Part shown: piece by piece, positions 1-8,013 of the stretch
Numbering within the stretch: position 1 is the first letter of the stretch
Layout of the letters: every line of letters begins with the position of its first letter
Origin: Pseudomonas marginalis
GTDB taxonomy: Bacteria > Pseudomonadota > Gammaproteobacteria > Pseudomonadales > Pseudomonadaceae
Assembly: GCF_008692035.1 (NCBI RefSeq)
Contig: NZ_VTFG01000001.1
Span: forward strand, 1,674,001 to 1,738,000
Length of the DNA stretch: 64,000 nucleotides
Direction: 5' to 3'
Program-made: the position numbers and the translations under genes
The notes under the pieces: model-generated
Database searches by the model: none
Seen by the model: only the letters and a program-made list of their open reading frames with translations
What the model was told of the DNA's origin: nothing

Positions 1-393
1 GGCCCAGTCGTACAGGCTTTCATCCAACGCCTCACCGAGTGTCGGCGCGCCGTGGATGATCTCGTTGGCCCAGACCTTGGAGCCATAGGGCCGCGTGCGC
101 GAGCGCTGCATCTTGGCGCGGATGTAACTGCTGAGCACCACCCGGGGGTCATCGAAGGTTTCGAAGCTGAGGGCGTCCTGCTTCCACACTTCCAGCAGGT
201 CGAACAGCACCGCGCTGTACAGCTCGCTCTTGGTGGTGAAGTAGTAATGCAGGTTGGAGCGCGGCAGTTGCACTTCTTCGGCGATATCGGCCATGGCGGT
301 GCTGCCGTAGCCCTTTTCGGCGAAGATTTTCTCCGCCGCCAGCAGGATTTTCTCGACGTTGACCCGGCGAATTCCGCTCTTGTGATTGCCCAT
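1..393 (-). CDS. TetR/AcrR-family regulator, 3' end cut by window edge
   Basis: The reverse strand reads from an ATG at 393 and runs off the left edge without a stop, giving 131 codons. The N-terminus (MGNHKSGIRRVNVEKILLAA, then AEKGYGSTAMADIAEEVQLP and NLHYYFTTKSELYSAVLFDL) is a typical TetR helix-turn-helix with the 'YYFTTKSELY' recognition helix end. The following segment (SSYIRAKMQRSRTRPYGSKV) resembles RutR-like TetR proteins, so a role in nitrogen or pyrimidine-type catabolite sensing is possible but not shown. It diverges from copC with a 115-bp gap. Family assignment is firm; the ligand is unknown because most of the C-terminal domain lies outside the window. Confidence 0.85.
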   Translation of the reverse strand, partial: MGNHKSGIRRVNVEKILLAAEKIFAEKGYGSTAMADIAEEVQLPRSNLHYYFTTKSELYSAVLFDLLEVWKQDALSFETFDDPRVVLSSYIRAKMQRSRTRPYGSKVWANEIIHGAPTLGEALDESLYDWA

Positions 394-508
394 AAGGGCT
401 CCCTGACAAAGACATGCCCCAAAGACTACCACCGCTCTAGATCGGGGCGACAGGCGCAGTCGAAACTTCGTACACTGCCCGCTCCTAACCATTGATGGGT
501 ATTGCACA

Positions 509-874
509 ATGTTGATCAAGAAAACCCTGACCACTGTCGCCCTGCTCGCCTCCCTGCTGGGTGCCTCCGCAGCATTTGCCCATGCTCATCTCAAAAGCTC
601 CACGCCTGCGGCGGACAGCAGCATCACCGCGCCCCAAGACCTGCGCCTGACCTTCAGCGAAGGCGTCGAAGCCACCTTCACCAAGGTGTCCCTGAGCAAA
701 GACGGCATCGAAATCGCCATCAAAGGCCTGGAAACCCCGGACGCCGACAAGAAAACCCTAGTGGTGACACCGGCCGCCCCACTTGCGGCGGGCACCTACA
801 AGGTGGTGTGGAATGCGGTGTCGGTGGACACCCACAAGAGCAGCGGTGAATACAGCTTCAAGGTCGGCCAATAA
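509..874 (+). CDS. copC: CopC periplasmic copper-binding protein
   Basis: This 121-residue protein has a Sec signal peptide (about residues 1-24, cleavage after AFA) that would leave the mature N-terminus HAHLKSS. An N-terminal His is the classic CopC Cu(II) ligand. The rest is the CopC beta-barrel, with a C-terminal VDTHKSSGEYSF segment carrying another conserved His. No Met-rich Cu(I) loop is seen, which suggests a Cu(II)-only form. It sits 3 bp upstream of copD, the usual copCD pair for periplasmic copper handling. The only Shine-Dalgarno candidate is weak (GATGGG about 13 nt upstream). Confidence 0.92.
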   Translation: MLIKKTLTTVALLASLLGASAAFAHAHLKSSTPAADSSITAPQDLRLTFSEGVEATFTKVSLSKDGIEIAIKGLETPDADKKTLVVTPAAPLAAGTYKVVWNAVSVDTHKSSGEYSFKVGQ

Positions 875-877
875 CCC

Positions 878-1735
878 ATGGCAACGCTGCTGGTGCTGTG
901 CCGGTTCGTGCATTTCATCGTCGTGCTGTTGATGTTCGGGGCCTGTGTATTCAGGCCCTGGCTTCTCGGCGCTGCAGCGCAGCCCATGCTCGACCGGCAA
1001 TTGCTGCGCATCACCCGTGGGCTGGCATGGACGGCCCTCGCGTCGGGGCTGATCTGGCTGGGGTTGATTACCGCCAGCATGGCCGGTTCATGGCCGGCGG
1101 CACTGGAACTGTCGACCGTGCAGTTGGTGCTGGGCAAGACCTTTTTTGGCCAGGTGTGGACCTGGCACCTGATCGTCAATGGCTTGCTGGTCATCGCCCT
1201 GATAACCCCGTGGAAAACCCCGCGCCTGCCATTGCTCACACTGCTGCTGATGACCCTCGCCCCGGTCGGCCATGGCGCCATGCTCGACGGGCTGAGCGGG
1301 CAGTTGTTGATCCTCAACCAGGTGGTGCACCTGATATGCGTCGGCGCATGGCTGGGTGGGTTACTGCTGCTGGTATTGATCCTCAGGCAGTCACACCGTG
1401 TTGAGCTGGCGCCTGTCCTGCGTCGTTTCAGCGGCGTGGGTTATGGCCTGGTCAGCGGCCTGCTGGTGACCGGCCTGATCAATGTGCGCGTACTTACCGG
1501 GCAGCTGTGGCCCACCCCGTTGTTCAGTGGTTTTGCCCTGATTCTGTTGATCAAGGTGATGCTGGTGCTGGGCATGTTGGCGCTGGCATTGTTGAACCGG
1601 TTGCGCCTGGATAGCGGCGAACAGCGGTTGGGCAGCTTGAAGGCCAGCGTGATGCTGGAATGGCTGCTCGGTGTTTGTGCAGTCGCGGCCGTTTCACTCC
1701 TTGGCACTTTGCCGCCAATGGCCCTGACGGGCTGA
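878..1735 (+). CDS. copD: CopD copper resistance/uptake membrane protein
   Basis: A 285-residue, very hydrophobic protein with about eight predicted membrane segments (for example LVLCRFVHFIVVLLMFGACV near the start and MLEWLLGVCAVAAVSLLGTL at the end). The opening RFVHFIVVLLMFGA, the internal NQVVHLICVGAWLGGLLLL and its length match the CopD/YebZ family, which works with CopC to move copper across the inner membrane. The start ATG follows the copC stop after 3 bp, so the two genes are co-transcribed and probably translationally coupled. A REP-like hairpin directly after the stop could act as the operon end. Confidence 0.9.
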   Translation: MATLLVLCRFVHFIVVLLMFGACVFRPWLLGAAAQPMLDRQLLRITRGLAWTALASGLIWLGLITASMAGSWPAALELSTVQLVLGKTFFGQVWTWHLIVNGLLVIALITPWKTPRLPLLTLLLMTLAPVGHGAMLDGLSGQLLILNQVVHLICVGAWLGGLLLLVLILRQSHRVELAPVLRRFSGVGYGLVSGLLVTGLINVRVLTGQLWPTPLFSGFALILLIKVMLVLGMLALALLNRLRLDSGEQRLGSLKASVMLEWLLGVCAVAAVSLLGTLPPMALTG

Positions 1736-1780
1736 ATGTGGAAGGGGCAAGTCGAATCGTCGCACCGCCCCTCCCACATT
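1736..1780. repeat. REP-type hairpin with a 16-nt internal insertion
   Basis: A TGTGGAAGGGGC arm pairs with GCCCCTCCCACA. Between them lies TCGAATCGTCGCACCG, which ordinary REPs in this window lack. The 34 bases 1747-1780 recur exactly at 59121-59154. It lies right after copD and may serve as its transcript end. Confidence 0.75.
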
Positions 1781-1812
1781 GACCCTGTGCGCTCTGGATC
1801 AACCCTCACCTA

Positions 1813-1890
1813 GTCATCGTATAACTTCTGCTTGACACCCCACGAAAACCCCGCAAATATCCGCCCTAATGTTGTACGACGACGTATAAC
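1813..1890. promoter_or_regulatory. Candidate operator cluster upstream of the oprD-type porin
   Basis: Three copies of a 13-mer, GTTRTACGWYGWC, are seen: 1813-1825 (reverse), 1871-1883 (forward) and 1878-1890 (reverse). The last two overlap and form the near-palindrome GTTGTACGACGACGTATAAC. A related site lies before udh at 3362-3374. The spacing and shape suit a GntR/FadR-type repressor of sugar acid genes, but no such regulator is encoded in this window, so the binding protein is inferred. Confidence 0.55.
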
Positions 1891-1926
1891 AAATAATAAA
1901 AACAACAAATGAAAGGGAGCGTCACT

Positions 1927-3177
1927 GTGAGTCCATTCGCCCGCAATTCGTCCGCGCGTCTCAGTGTTATCGGCCTGTTTACCCTGCCCCTCCTCGCCCA
2001 CGCCGACGGTTTCGTCGACGACGCCAAGGCCACGCTCAACCTGCGCAACGCCTACTTCAACCGCAACTTCACCAACCCGAGCAACCCCCAGGGCAAGGCT
2101 GAAGAGTGGACGCAGAGTTTTATTCTCGACGCCAAGTCCGGCTTCACCCAGGGCACCGTGGGGTTCGGCATCGATGTGCTGGGGCTGTATTCCCAGAAGC
2201 TCGATGGCGGCAAAGGCACCGGCGGTACCCAGTTGCTGCCGATCCACGATGACGGCCGCCCCGCCGACAACTTCGGGCGCCTGGGCGTGGCGCTGAAAAC
2301 CAGGCTGTCGAAGACCGAATTGAAGGTCGGCGAGTGGATGCCGGTGCTGCCGATCCTGCGCTCCGACGATGGCCGCTCGCTGCCCCAGACCTTTCGCGGC
2401 GGCCAGGTGACGTCCAGCGAAATCGCCGGCCTGACCCTCTACGGCGGCCAGTTTCGCGGCAACAGCCCGCGCAACGACGCGAGCATGGAAGACATGTTCA
2501 TGAACGGCAAAGCCGCGTTCACCTCCGATCGCTTCAACTTCGGCGGCGGCGAATACACCTTCAACGACAAGCGCACCCAGGTCGGCGTGTGGTACGCCGA
2601 GCTGGCCGATATCTACCAGCAGCAGTACTTCAACCTGACCCACAGCCAGCCCGTGGGCGACTGGACCCTGGGGGCCAACCTCGGTTTCTTCAACGGCAAG
2701 GAAGACGGCAGCGCCCTGGCCGGCGACCTCGACAACAAGACCGTGTTCGCCCTGCTCTCGGCCAAGTACAACGGCAACACCTTCTATGTGGGCCTGCAAA
2801 AACTCACCGGCGACAGCGTGTGGATGCGCGTCAACGGCACCAGTGGCGGCACCCTGGCCAACGACAGCTACAACGCCAGCTACGACAACGCCAAGGAAAA
2901 ATCCTGGCAGGTGCGGCATGACTTCAACTTCGTCGTACTCGGTGTGCCAGGGCTGACCCTGATGAACCGCTATATCAGCGGCAGTAACGTACATACCGGG
3001 GCGATCACCGATGGCAAGGAATGGGGGCGCGAATCGGAACTGGCCTACACCGTGCAGAGCGGTGCGTTGAAGAACCTCAACGTTAAGTGGCGGAATTCCA
3101 CCATGCGTCGGGATTTCAGCACCAACGAGTTCGACGAAAACCGGATCTTTATCAGCTATCCAATCTCCCTGCTGTAG
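1927..3177 (+). CDS. OprD-family outer membrane porin
   Basis: An outer membrane specific-channel protein of about 416 residues. After a signal peptide (to about LPLLAHA) comes DGFVDDAKATLNLRNAYFNR, the OprD-family opening. It is followed by beta-strand-rich sequence with typical 'GTVGFGIDVLGLYSQKLDGG' and 'LSKTELKVGEWMPVLPILRS' segments, and ends in the aromatic-poor but family-typical ENRIFISYPISLL. GTG at 1927 is preferred over the in-frame ATG at 1909 because AAAGGGAG lies 7 nt before the GTG while nothing resembling a ribosome site precedes the ATG. It stands at the head of the uronate genes and shares their candidate operator, so uptake of a hexuronate or aldarate is likely. Confidence 0.88.
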   Translation: MSPFARNSSARLSVIGLFTLPLLAHADGFVDDAKATLNLRNAYFNRNFTNPSNPQGKAEEWTQSFILDAKSGFTQGTVGFGIDVLGLYSQKLDGGKGTGGTQLLPIHDDGRPADNFGRLGVALKTRLSKTELKVGEWMPVLPILRSDDGRSLPQTFRGGQVTSSEIAGLTLYGGQFRGNSPRNDASMEDMFMNGKAAFTSDRFNFGGGEYTFNDKRTQVGVWYAELADIYQQQYFNLTHSQPVGDWTLGANLGFFNGKEDGSALAGDLDNKTVFALLSAKYNGNTFYVGLQKLTGDSVWMRVNGTSGGTLANDSYNASYDNAKEKSWQVRHDFNFVVLGVPGLTLMNRYISGSNVHTGAITDGKEWGRESELAYTVQSGALKNLNVKWRNSTMRRDFSTNEFDENRIFISYPISLL

Positions 3178-3206
3178 AACCTAGTCTCCCAGCCCAGAAA
3201 ATCCCC

Positions 3207-3297
3207 TGTGGGAGGGGGCTTGCTACCGATGGCGGTGGGTCAGTAACAGATGCATTCACTGGCACGCCCTCATCGAGGGCAAGCCCCCCTCCCACAT
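3207..3297. repeat. REPIN (paired inverted REPs)
   Basis: TGTGGGAGGGGGCTTGCTACCGAT and its inverted partner (GAGGGCAAGCCCCCCTCCCACA) flank about 45 bp. This is the common Pseudomonas fluorescens-group REP doublet. It lies between the porin and udh and can form a long hairpin in RNA. Confidence 0.85.
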
Positions 3298-3361
3298 TTG
3301 AATCTCACTCGTCTGGAAGAACGTTGACAACCTGGGGGATCCCTAACAATACTTCGGCATA

Positions 3362-3374
3362 GTCATACGACAAC
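3362..3374. promoter_or_regulatory. Candidate operator before udh
   Basis: GTCATACGACAAC (reverse complement GTTGTCGTATGAC) lies 25 bp before the udh start and resembles the 13-mers found before the porin at 1813-1890. It is probably bound by the same, unseen regulator. Confidence 0.45.
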
Positions 3375-3398
3375 CTACAACAAAAATTTGGAATCCCC

Positions 3399-4217
3399 AT
3401 GACCACGACTACCCCCACTCCCTTCAACCGTCTGCTGCTCACCGGTGCCGCCGGCGGCCTCGGCAAAGTCCTGCGCGAACGCCTGCGTCCCTACACCCAG
3501 GTGCTGCGCCTGTCGGACATCGCCAGCATGGCCCCGCCGGTGGATGCCTCGGAAGAAGTCCAGGCCTGCGACCTCGCCGACAAACAAGCGGTGCACCACC
3601 TGGTGGAAGGCGTCGACGCCATCCTGCACTTCGGCGGTGTATCGGTGGAGCGTCCGTTTGAAGAAATCCTCGGCGCCAATATCAGCGGCACCTTCCATAT
3701 CTACGAAGCCGCGCGCCGCCATGGGGTAAAACGTGTGATCTTCGCCAGTTCCAACCATGTGATCGGCTTTTACAAGCAGACCGAAACCATCGACGCCCAC
3801 TCCCCACGCCGCCCCGACAGCTACTACGGCCTGTCCAAGTCCTACGGCGAAGACATGGCGAGCTTCTACTTCGACCGCTACGGCATCGAGACCGTGAGCA
3901 TCCGTATCGGCTCCTCGTTCCCGGAACCGCAGAACCGCCGGATGATGCACACCTGGCTGAGCTTCGACGACCTGACCCAACTGCTGGAACGCGCGCTGTA
4001 TACGCCGAACGTCGGCCACACCGTGGTCTACGGCATGTCGGATAACCTCGACACCTGGTGGGACAACCGCTACGCCGCACACCTGGGCTACGCCCCGAAA
4101 GACAGCTCCGAAGTCTTCCGTGCCCAGGTCGAAGCCCAGCCACCGGTGGCCGCCGATGACCCCGCCAAGGTCTATCAGGGCGGTGCGTTCTGCGCCGCCG
4201 GGCCGTTCGGTGACTGA
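3399..4217 (+). CDS. udh: Uronate dehydrogenase (NAD+)
   Basis: A 272-residue extended-SDR/NAD-epimerase-fold enzyme that oxidises D-glucuronate or D-galacturonate to the aldarolactone in the cytoplasm, the first step of the oxidative hexuronate route. The sequence shows the Rossmann motif GAAGGLG (about residue 16), IFASSNHVIGFY with the catalytic Ser, and SYYGLSKSYGED with the Tyr-x3-Lys pair (about residues 140-145). Length and sequence agree closely with the characterised Pseudomonas putida Udh as I recall it. It is followed 30 bp downstream by a lactonase that would hydrolyse its product and by a TRAP transporter for the substrate. Confidence 0.93.
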   Translation: MTTTTPTPFNRLLLTGAAGGLGKVLRERLRPYTQVLRLSDIASMAPPVDASEEVQACDLADKQAVHHLVEGVDAILHFGGVSVERPFEEILGANISGTFHIYEAARRHGVKRVIFASSNHVIGFYKQTETIDAHSPRRPDSYYGLSKSYGEDMASFYFDRYGIETVSIRIGSSFPEPQNRRMMHTWLSFDDLTQLLERALYTPNVGHTVVYGMSDNLDTWWDNRYAAHLGYAPKDSSEVFRAQVEAQPPVAADDPAKVYQGGAFCAAGPFGD

Positions 4218-4247
4218 GTTCACACCAACCCAAGGGAATGAGTGGCC

Positions 4248-5123
4248 ATGACTGCTGAATTGATCGTCGACGCCCGCAATGCCGTGGGCGAATGCCCGGT
4301 GTGGGTGCCCGAAGAAAACGCCCTGTACTGGGTGGATATCCCCAACGGCGGCCTGCAAAAATGGAGCGCCGCCAGCGGCCACGTTGCCGCCTGGAAAGCC
4401 CCGCAGATGCTCGCCTGCATTGCCCGCACCACGGCGGGCAACTGGGTCGCCGGGATGGAAACCGGCTTCTTCCAACTCACACCGCACAACGACGCCAGCC
4501 TCGATACCACGCCGTTGGCCAGTGTCGAGCATCCACGCCCGGACATGCGCCTGAACGACGGCCGTTGCGACCGCCAGGGCCGTTTCTGGGCCGGCAGCAT
4601 GGTGCTGAACATGGGCGCGAATGCGGCCGAAGGCATCCTCTATCGCTATGCATCGGGTTCAGCCCCCCACGCCCAGCTGGACGGTTTTATCACCCTCAAC
4701 GGCCTGGCCTTCAGCCCCGATGGCCGCACGATGTATGCCTCGGATTCGCACCCGCTGGTGCAGCAGATCTGGGCCTTCGACTACGACATCGACACCGGCA
4801 CGCCGTCCAACCGTCGCGTGTTCGTCGACATGCACAACTTCCTCGGCCGCCCCGACGGCGCCGCCGTGGACGCCGATGGCTGCTACTGGATCTGCGCCAA
4901 CGACGCCGGCCTGATCCACCGCTTCACCCCCGACGGGCGCCTGGACCGCTCCCTCACCGTACCGGTGAAAAAACCCACCATGTGCGCCTTCGGCGGCAGC
5001 CGCCTGGATACTCTGTTTGTCACCTCGATCCGTGACGACCAGAGTGAACAGTCAGTGTCCGGCGGCGTGTTCGCCCTCAACCCCGGCGTCCAAGGACTGC
5101 CTGAACCGACGTTCACCCTCTAG
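4248..5123 (+). CDS. SMP-30/gluconolactonase-family lactonase for uronate oxidation
   Basis: A 291-residue six-bladed beta-propeller lactonase. VDARNAVGECPVW near the start carries the conserved metal-binding Glu. GLAFSPDGRTMYASDS and RPDGAAVDADGCYWICANDA are the typical SMP-30 blades, with the Asn and Asp metal ligands. ATG at 4248 is preferred; an in-frame GTG at 4242 is the alternative, and AAGGGA at 4232-4237 could serve either. Its position directly after udh indicates that it opens the galactaro-/glucaro-lactone made by Udh to the aldarate, the role described for UxuL-type lactonases. The exact lactone preference cannot be read from the sequence. Confidence 0.88.
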   Translation: MTAELIVDARNAVGECPVWVPEENALYWVDIPNGGLQKWSAASGHVAAWKAPQMLACIARTTAGNWVAGMETGFFQLTPHNDASLDTTPLASVEHPRPDMRLNDGRCDRQGRFWAGSMVLNMGANAAEGILYRYASGSAPHAQLDGFITLNGLAFSPDGRTMYASDSHPLVQQIWAFDYDIDTGTPSNRRVFVDMHNFLGRPDGAAVDADGCYWICANDAGLIHRFTPDGRLDRSLTVPVKKPTMCAFGGSRLDTLFVTSIRDDQSEQSVSGGVFALNPGVQGLPEPTFTL

Positions 5124-5174
5124 CTGCATCGCTGTGCCTTGAATACAACAATAACAACACAGGAGTGACCTCCC

Positions 5175-6137
5175 ATGGACTTCAAACGCACCTTGCTCGC
5201 CGCCGCAGTCTTTACCCTCAGCAGCGCCGCCCATGCGCTGGAAATCAAATTCGCCGACATCCACCCCGCCGGCTACCCCACCGTCGTCGCCGAAGAAAAC
5301 ATGGGCAAGGCCCTGACCAAGGAAAGCAACGGCGAACTGACCTTCAAGTACTTCCCCGGCGGCGTGCTGGGCTCCGAGAAGGAAGTGGTCGAACAGGCCC
5401 AGGTCGGCGCCGTGCAGATGACCCGCGTCAGCCTCGGCATCGTCGGGCCGGTGGTGCCGGACGTGAACGTGTTCAACCTGCCGTTCGTGTTCCGCGACCA
5501 GGCGCATATGCGCAAGGTCATCGATGGCGAGATCGGCGATGAAATCCTCGCCAAGATCACCGACTCCGAGTTCGGCCTGGTGGCCCTGGCCTGGATGGAC
5601 GGCGGCACACGCAACCTCTACACCAAGAAGCCGGTGCGCAGGATCGAAGACCTCAAGGGCATGAAGATCCGCGTGCAAGGCAACCCGCTGTTCATCGACG
5701 CCTTCAACGCGATGGGCGCCAACGGGATTGCCATGGACACCGGCGAGATCTTCAGCGCCTTGCAGACGGGGGTGATCGACGGCGCGGAGAACAACCCGCC
5801 GACCCTGCTGGAACACAATCACTTCCAGAACGCCAAGTACTACACCCTCACCGAGCACCTGATCCTGCCCGAGCCCATCGTGATGTCGAAAATCACCTGG
5901 AACAAGCTCACCCCGGCGCAACAGGTCATGGTCAAAAACGCCGCCAAGGCCGCCCAGGCCGATGAGCGCGCGCTGTGGGACGCCAAGTCCGCCAGCAGTG
6001 AGGAAAAACTCAAAAAGGCCGGTGTCGAGTTCATCACCGTCGACAAAAAGCCCTTCTATGACGCCACCGCAGCGGTTCGCGCCAAGTACGGCGCGCCTTA
6101 CGCCGACATCATCGCGCGCATCGACGCCGTTCAATAA
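5175..6137 (+). CDS. TRAP transporter solute-binding protein (DctP family)
   Basis: A 320-residue periplasmic binding protein with a signal peptide (about 1-22, ending SSAAHA). The DctP fold is shown by KFADIHPAGYPTVVAEENMG, the ligand-carboxylate Arg segment LKGMKIRVQGNP (about 160-170) and GVIDGAENNPPT (about 200), which in this family lines the binding site. A strong AGGAG precedes the ATG. It forms the P subunit of a complete P-Q-M set; the uronate genes upstream and an epimerase downstream make hexuronates the likely cargo. Confidence 0.9.
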   Translation: MDFKRTLLAAAVFTLSSAAHALEIKFADIHPAGYPTVVAEENMGKALTKESNGELTFKYFPGGVLGSEKEVVEQAQVGAVQMTRVSLGIVGPVVPDVNVFNLPFVFRDQAHMRKVIDGEIGDEILAKITDSEFGLVALAWMDGGTRNLYTKKPVRRIEDLKGMKIRVQGNPLFIDAFNAMGANGIAMDTGEIFSALQTGVIDGAENNPPTLLEHNHFQNAKYYTLTEHLILPEPIVMSKITWNKLTPAQQVMVKNAAKAAQADERALWDAKSASSEEKLKKAGVEFITVDKKPFYDATAAVRAKYGAPYADIIARIDAVQ

Positions 6138-6203
6138 CCTCTCCTGCCTCTCGCAAAAGGCCCGGCGCGGTCTGCACCGCCGCGCCCGGTTACGGTGAAC
6201 GCC

Positions 6204-6731
6204 ATGAAGAATCTACTGCTGCGCATCAACGACCGCATCTACATGACCTGCATCTGGGTCGCCGGCCTTTCGGTTCTCGGCGTCGCGCTGATCATTCCCT
6301 GGGGCATCTTCGCCCGCTACGTCCTCGGCACCGGCTCCAGTTGGCCGGAGCCCACCGCCATCCTGCTGATGCTGGTGTTCACCTTTATCGGTGCCGCCGC
6401 CAGCTACCGCGCCGGCGCGCATATGTCGGTGGCCATGGTCACGGACCGCCTGCCGCCCGCCCAGCGCCGCATCGTCGGCATCCTGTCGCAACTGTTGATG
6501 GGCACCATCTGCCTGTTCATGGCGATCTGGGGCACCAAGCTGTGCCTGTCCACCTGGAACCAGTTCATGAGCGCCATCCCGACCCTGCGCGTGGGCATCA
6601 CCTATATGCCGATCCCGATTGGCGGGTTGCTGACCCTGATCTTCGTGGTGGAAAAACTCCTGCTCGGTGACCAGAGCAACCGGCGCGTGGTGCGCTTCGA
6701 CCTGGTGGAAGAAAGCGAAGGGGCTGCCTGA
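6204..6731 (+). CDS. TRAP transporter small membrane subunit (DctQ family)
   Basis: A 175-residue protein with four predicted membrane helices. WGIFARYVLGTGSSWPEPTA and FTFIGAAASYRAGAHMSV are the standard DctQ signature. ATG at 6204 is chosen over an in-frame GTG at 6195 because it gives the typical MKNLLLRIN opening. The large permease starts one base after its stop. With DctM it forms the sodium-driven inner membrane carrier of the uronate TRAP system. Confidence 0.9.
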   Translation: MKNLLLRINDRIYMTCIWVAGLSVLGVALIIPWGIFARYVLGTGSSWPEPTAILLMLVFTFIGAAASYRAGAHMSVAMVTDRLPPAQRRIVGILSQLLMGTICLFMAIWGTKLCLSTWNQFMSAIPTLRVGITYMPIPIGGLLTLIFVVEKLLLGDQSNRRVVRFDLVEESEGAA

Positions 6732-6732
6732 T

Positions 6733-8013
6733 ATGGACGCATTGATTCTGCTGGGCAGCTTTATCGCCTTGATCCTGATCGGCATGCCGGTGGCCTACGC
6801 CCTGGGCTTGTCGGCGCTGATTGGCGCATGGTGGATCGACATCCCGTTCCAGGCCCTGATGATTCAGGTCGCAGGCGGGGTGAACAAGTTTTCGCTGATG
6901 GCGATACCGTTCTTCGTGCTGGCGGGGGCGATCATGGCCGAGGGCGGCATGTCGCGCCGGCTGGTGGCGTTTGCCGGGGTGCTGGTGGGGTTTGTGCGCG
7001 GTGGCCTGTCGCTGGTGAACATCATGGCCTCGACGTTCTTTGGCGCCATCTCCGGCTCGTCGGTGGCCGACACCGCCTCGGTGGGCTCGGTGCTGATCCC
7101 GGAAATGGAGCGCCGTGGCTACCCACGGGAATTTGCCACCGCCGTCACCGTCAGCGGTTCGGTGCAGGCGCTGCTGACCCCGCCCAGCCATAACTCGGTG
7201 CTCTACTCCCTGGCGGCGGGCGGCACGGTGTCCATCGCCTCGCTGTTCATGGCCGGCGTGGTGCCCGGCTTGCTGATGAGCGCGTGCCTGATGGTGCTGT
7301 GCCTGATCTTCGCGAAAAAACGCAACTACCCCAAGGGCGAAGTGATCCCGCTCAAGCAGGCGCTGAAAATCTGCGCCGACGCGCTCTGGGGCCTGATGGC
7401 CATGGTGATCATCCTCGGCGGCATCCTCTCGGGCATCTTCACCGCCACCGAGTCCGCCGCGATTGCCGTGTTGTGGGCATTCTTCGTGACCATGTTCATC
7501 TACCGCGACTACAAGTGGAGCGAGCTGCCCAAGCTGATGCACCGCACGGTGCGCACCATTTCCATCGTGATGATCCTGATCGCCTTCGCGGCCAGCTTCG
7601 GCTACATCATGACCCTGATGCAGATCCCGGCGAAGATCACCACGCTGTTCCTGACCCTGTCGGACAACCGCTACGTGATCCTGATGTGCATCAACGCCAT
7701 GCTGCTATTGCTCGGCACAGTGATGGACATGGCGCCGCTGATCCTGATCCTCACGCCCATCCTGCTGCCGGTAATCCTCGGTATCGGCGTCGACCCGGTG
7801 CACTTCGGCATGATCATGCTGGTCAACCTCGGCATTGGCTTGATTACGCCGCCGGTGGGCGCGGTGCTGTTCGTGGGCGCGGCGGTGGGCAAGGTGAGTA
7901 TCGAGAAGACCGTGAAGGCGCTACTGCCGTTTTATGGCGTGCTGTTCCTGGTGCTGATGGCGGTGACGTACATTCCGGCGCTGTCGTTGTGGCTGCCGAG
8001 CGTGGTGCTGTGA
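6733..8013 (+). CDS. TRAP transporter large permease subunit (DctM family)
   Basis: 426 residues and about twelve membrane segments beginning MDALILLGSFIALILIGMPV. Family hallmarks are FFVLAGAIMAEGGMSRRLV, FFGAISGSSVADTASVGSVL and the repeated inverted-topology partner MVNLGIGLITPPVGAVLFVG. The start is the ATG one base after the dctQ stop; an open extension back to 6667 only overlaps dctQ. The stop overlaps the epimerase start (TGATG), so P, Q, M and epimerase form one transcription unit. Confidence 0.92.
   Translation: MDALILLGSFIALILIGMPVAYALGLSALIGAWWIDIPFQALMIQVAGGVNKFSLMAIPFFVLAGAIMAEGGMSRRLVAFAGVLVGFVRGGLSLVNIMASTFFGAISGSSVADTASVGSVLIPEMERRGYPREFATAVTVSGSVQALLTPPSHNSVLYSLAAGGTVSIASLFMAGVVPGLLMSACLMVLCLIFAKKRNYPKGEVIPLKQALKICADALWGLMAMVIILGGILSGIFTATESAAIAVLWAFFVTMFIYRDYKWSELPKLMHRTVRTISIVMILIAFAASFGYIMTLMQIPAKITTLFLTLSDNRYVILMCINAMLLLLGTVMDMAPLILILTPILLPVILGIGVDPVHFGMIMLVNLGIGLITPPVGAVLFVGAAVGKVSIEKTVKALLPFYGVLFLVLMAVTYIPALSLWLPSVVL

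Noticed and set aside
1909..1926. ATG 1909 as start of the porin
   Set aside because: No ribosome site precedes it, whereas GTG 1927 has AAAGGGAG at the right distance and gives a standard signal peptide.
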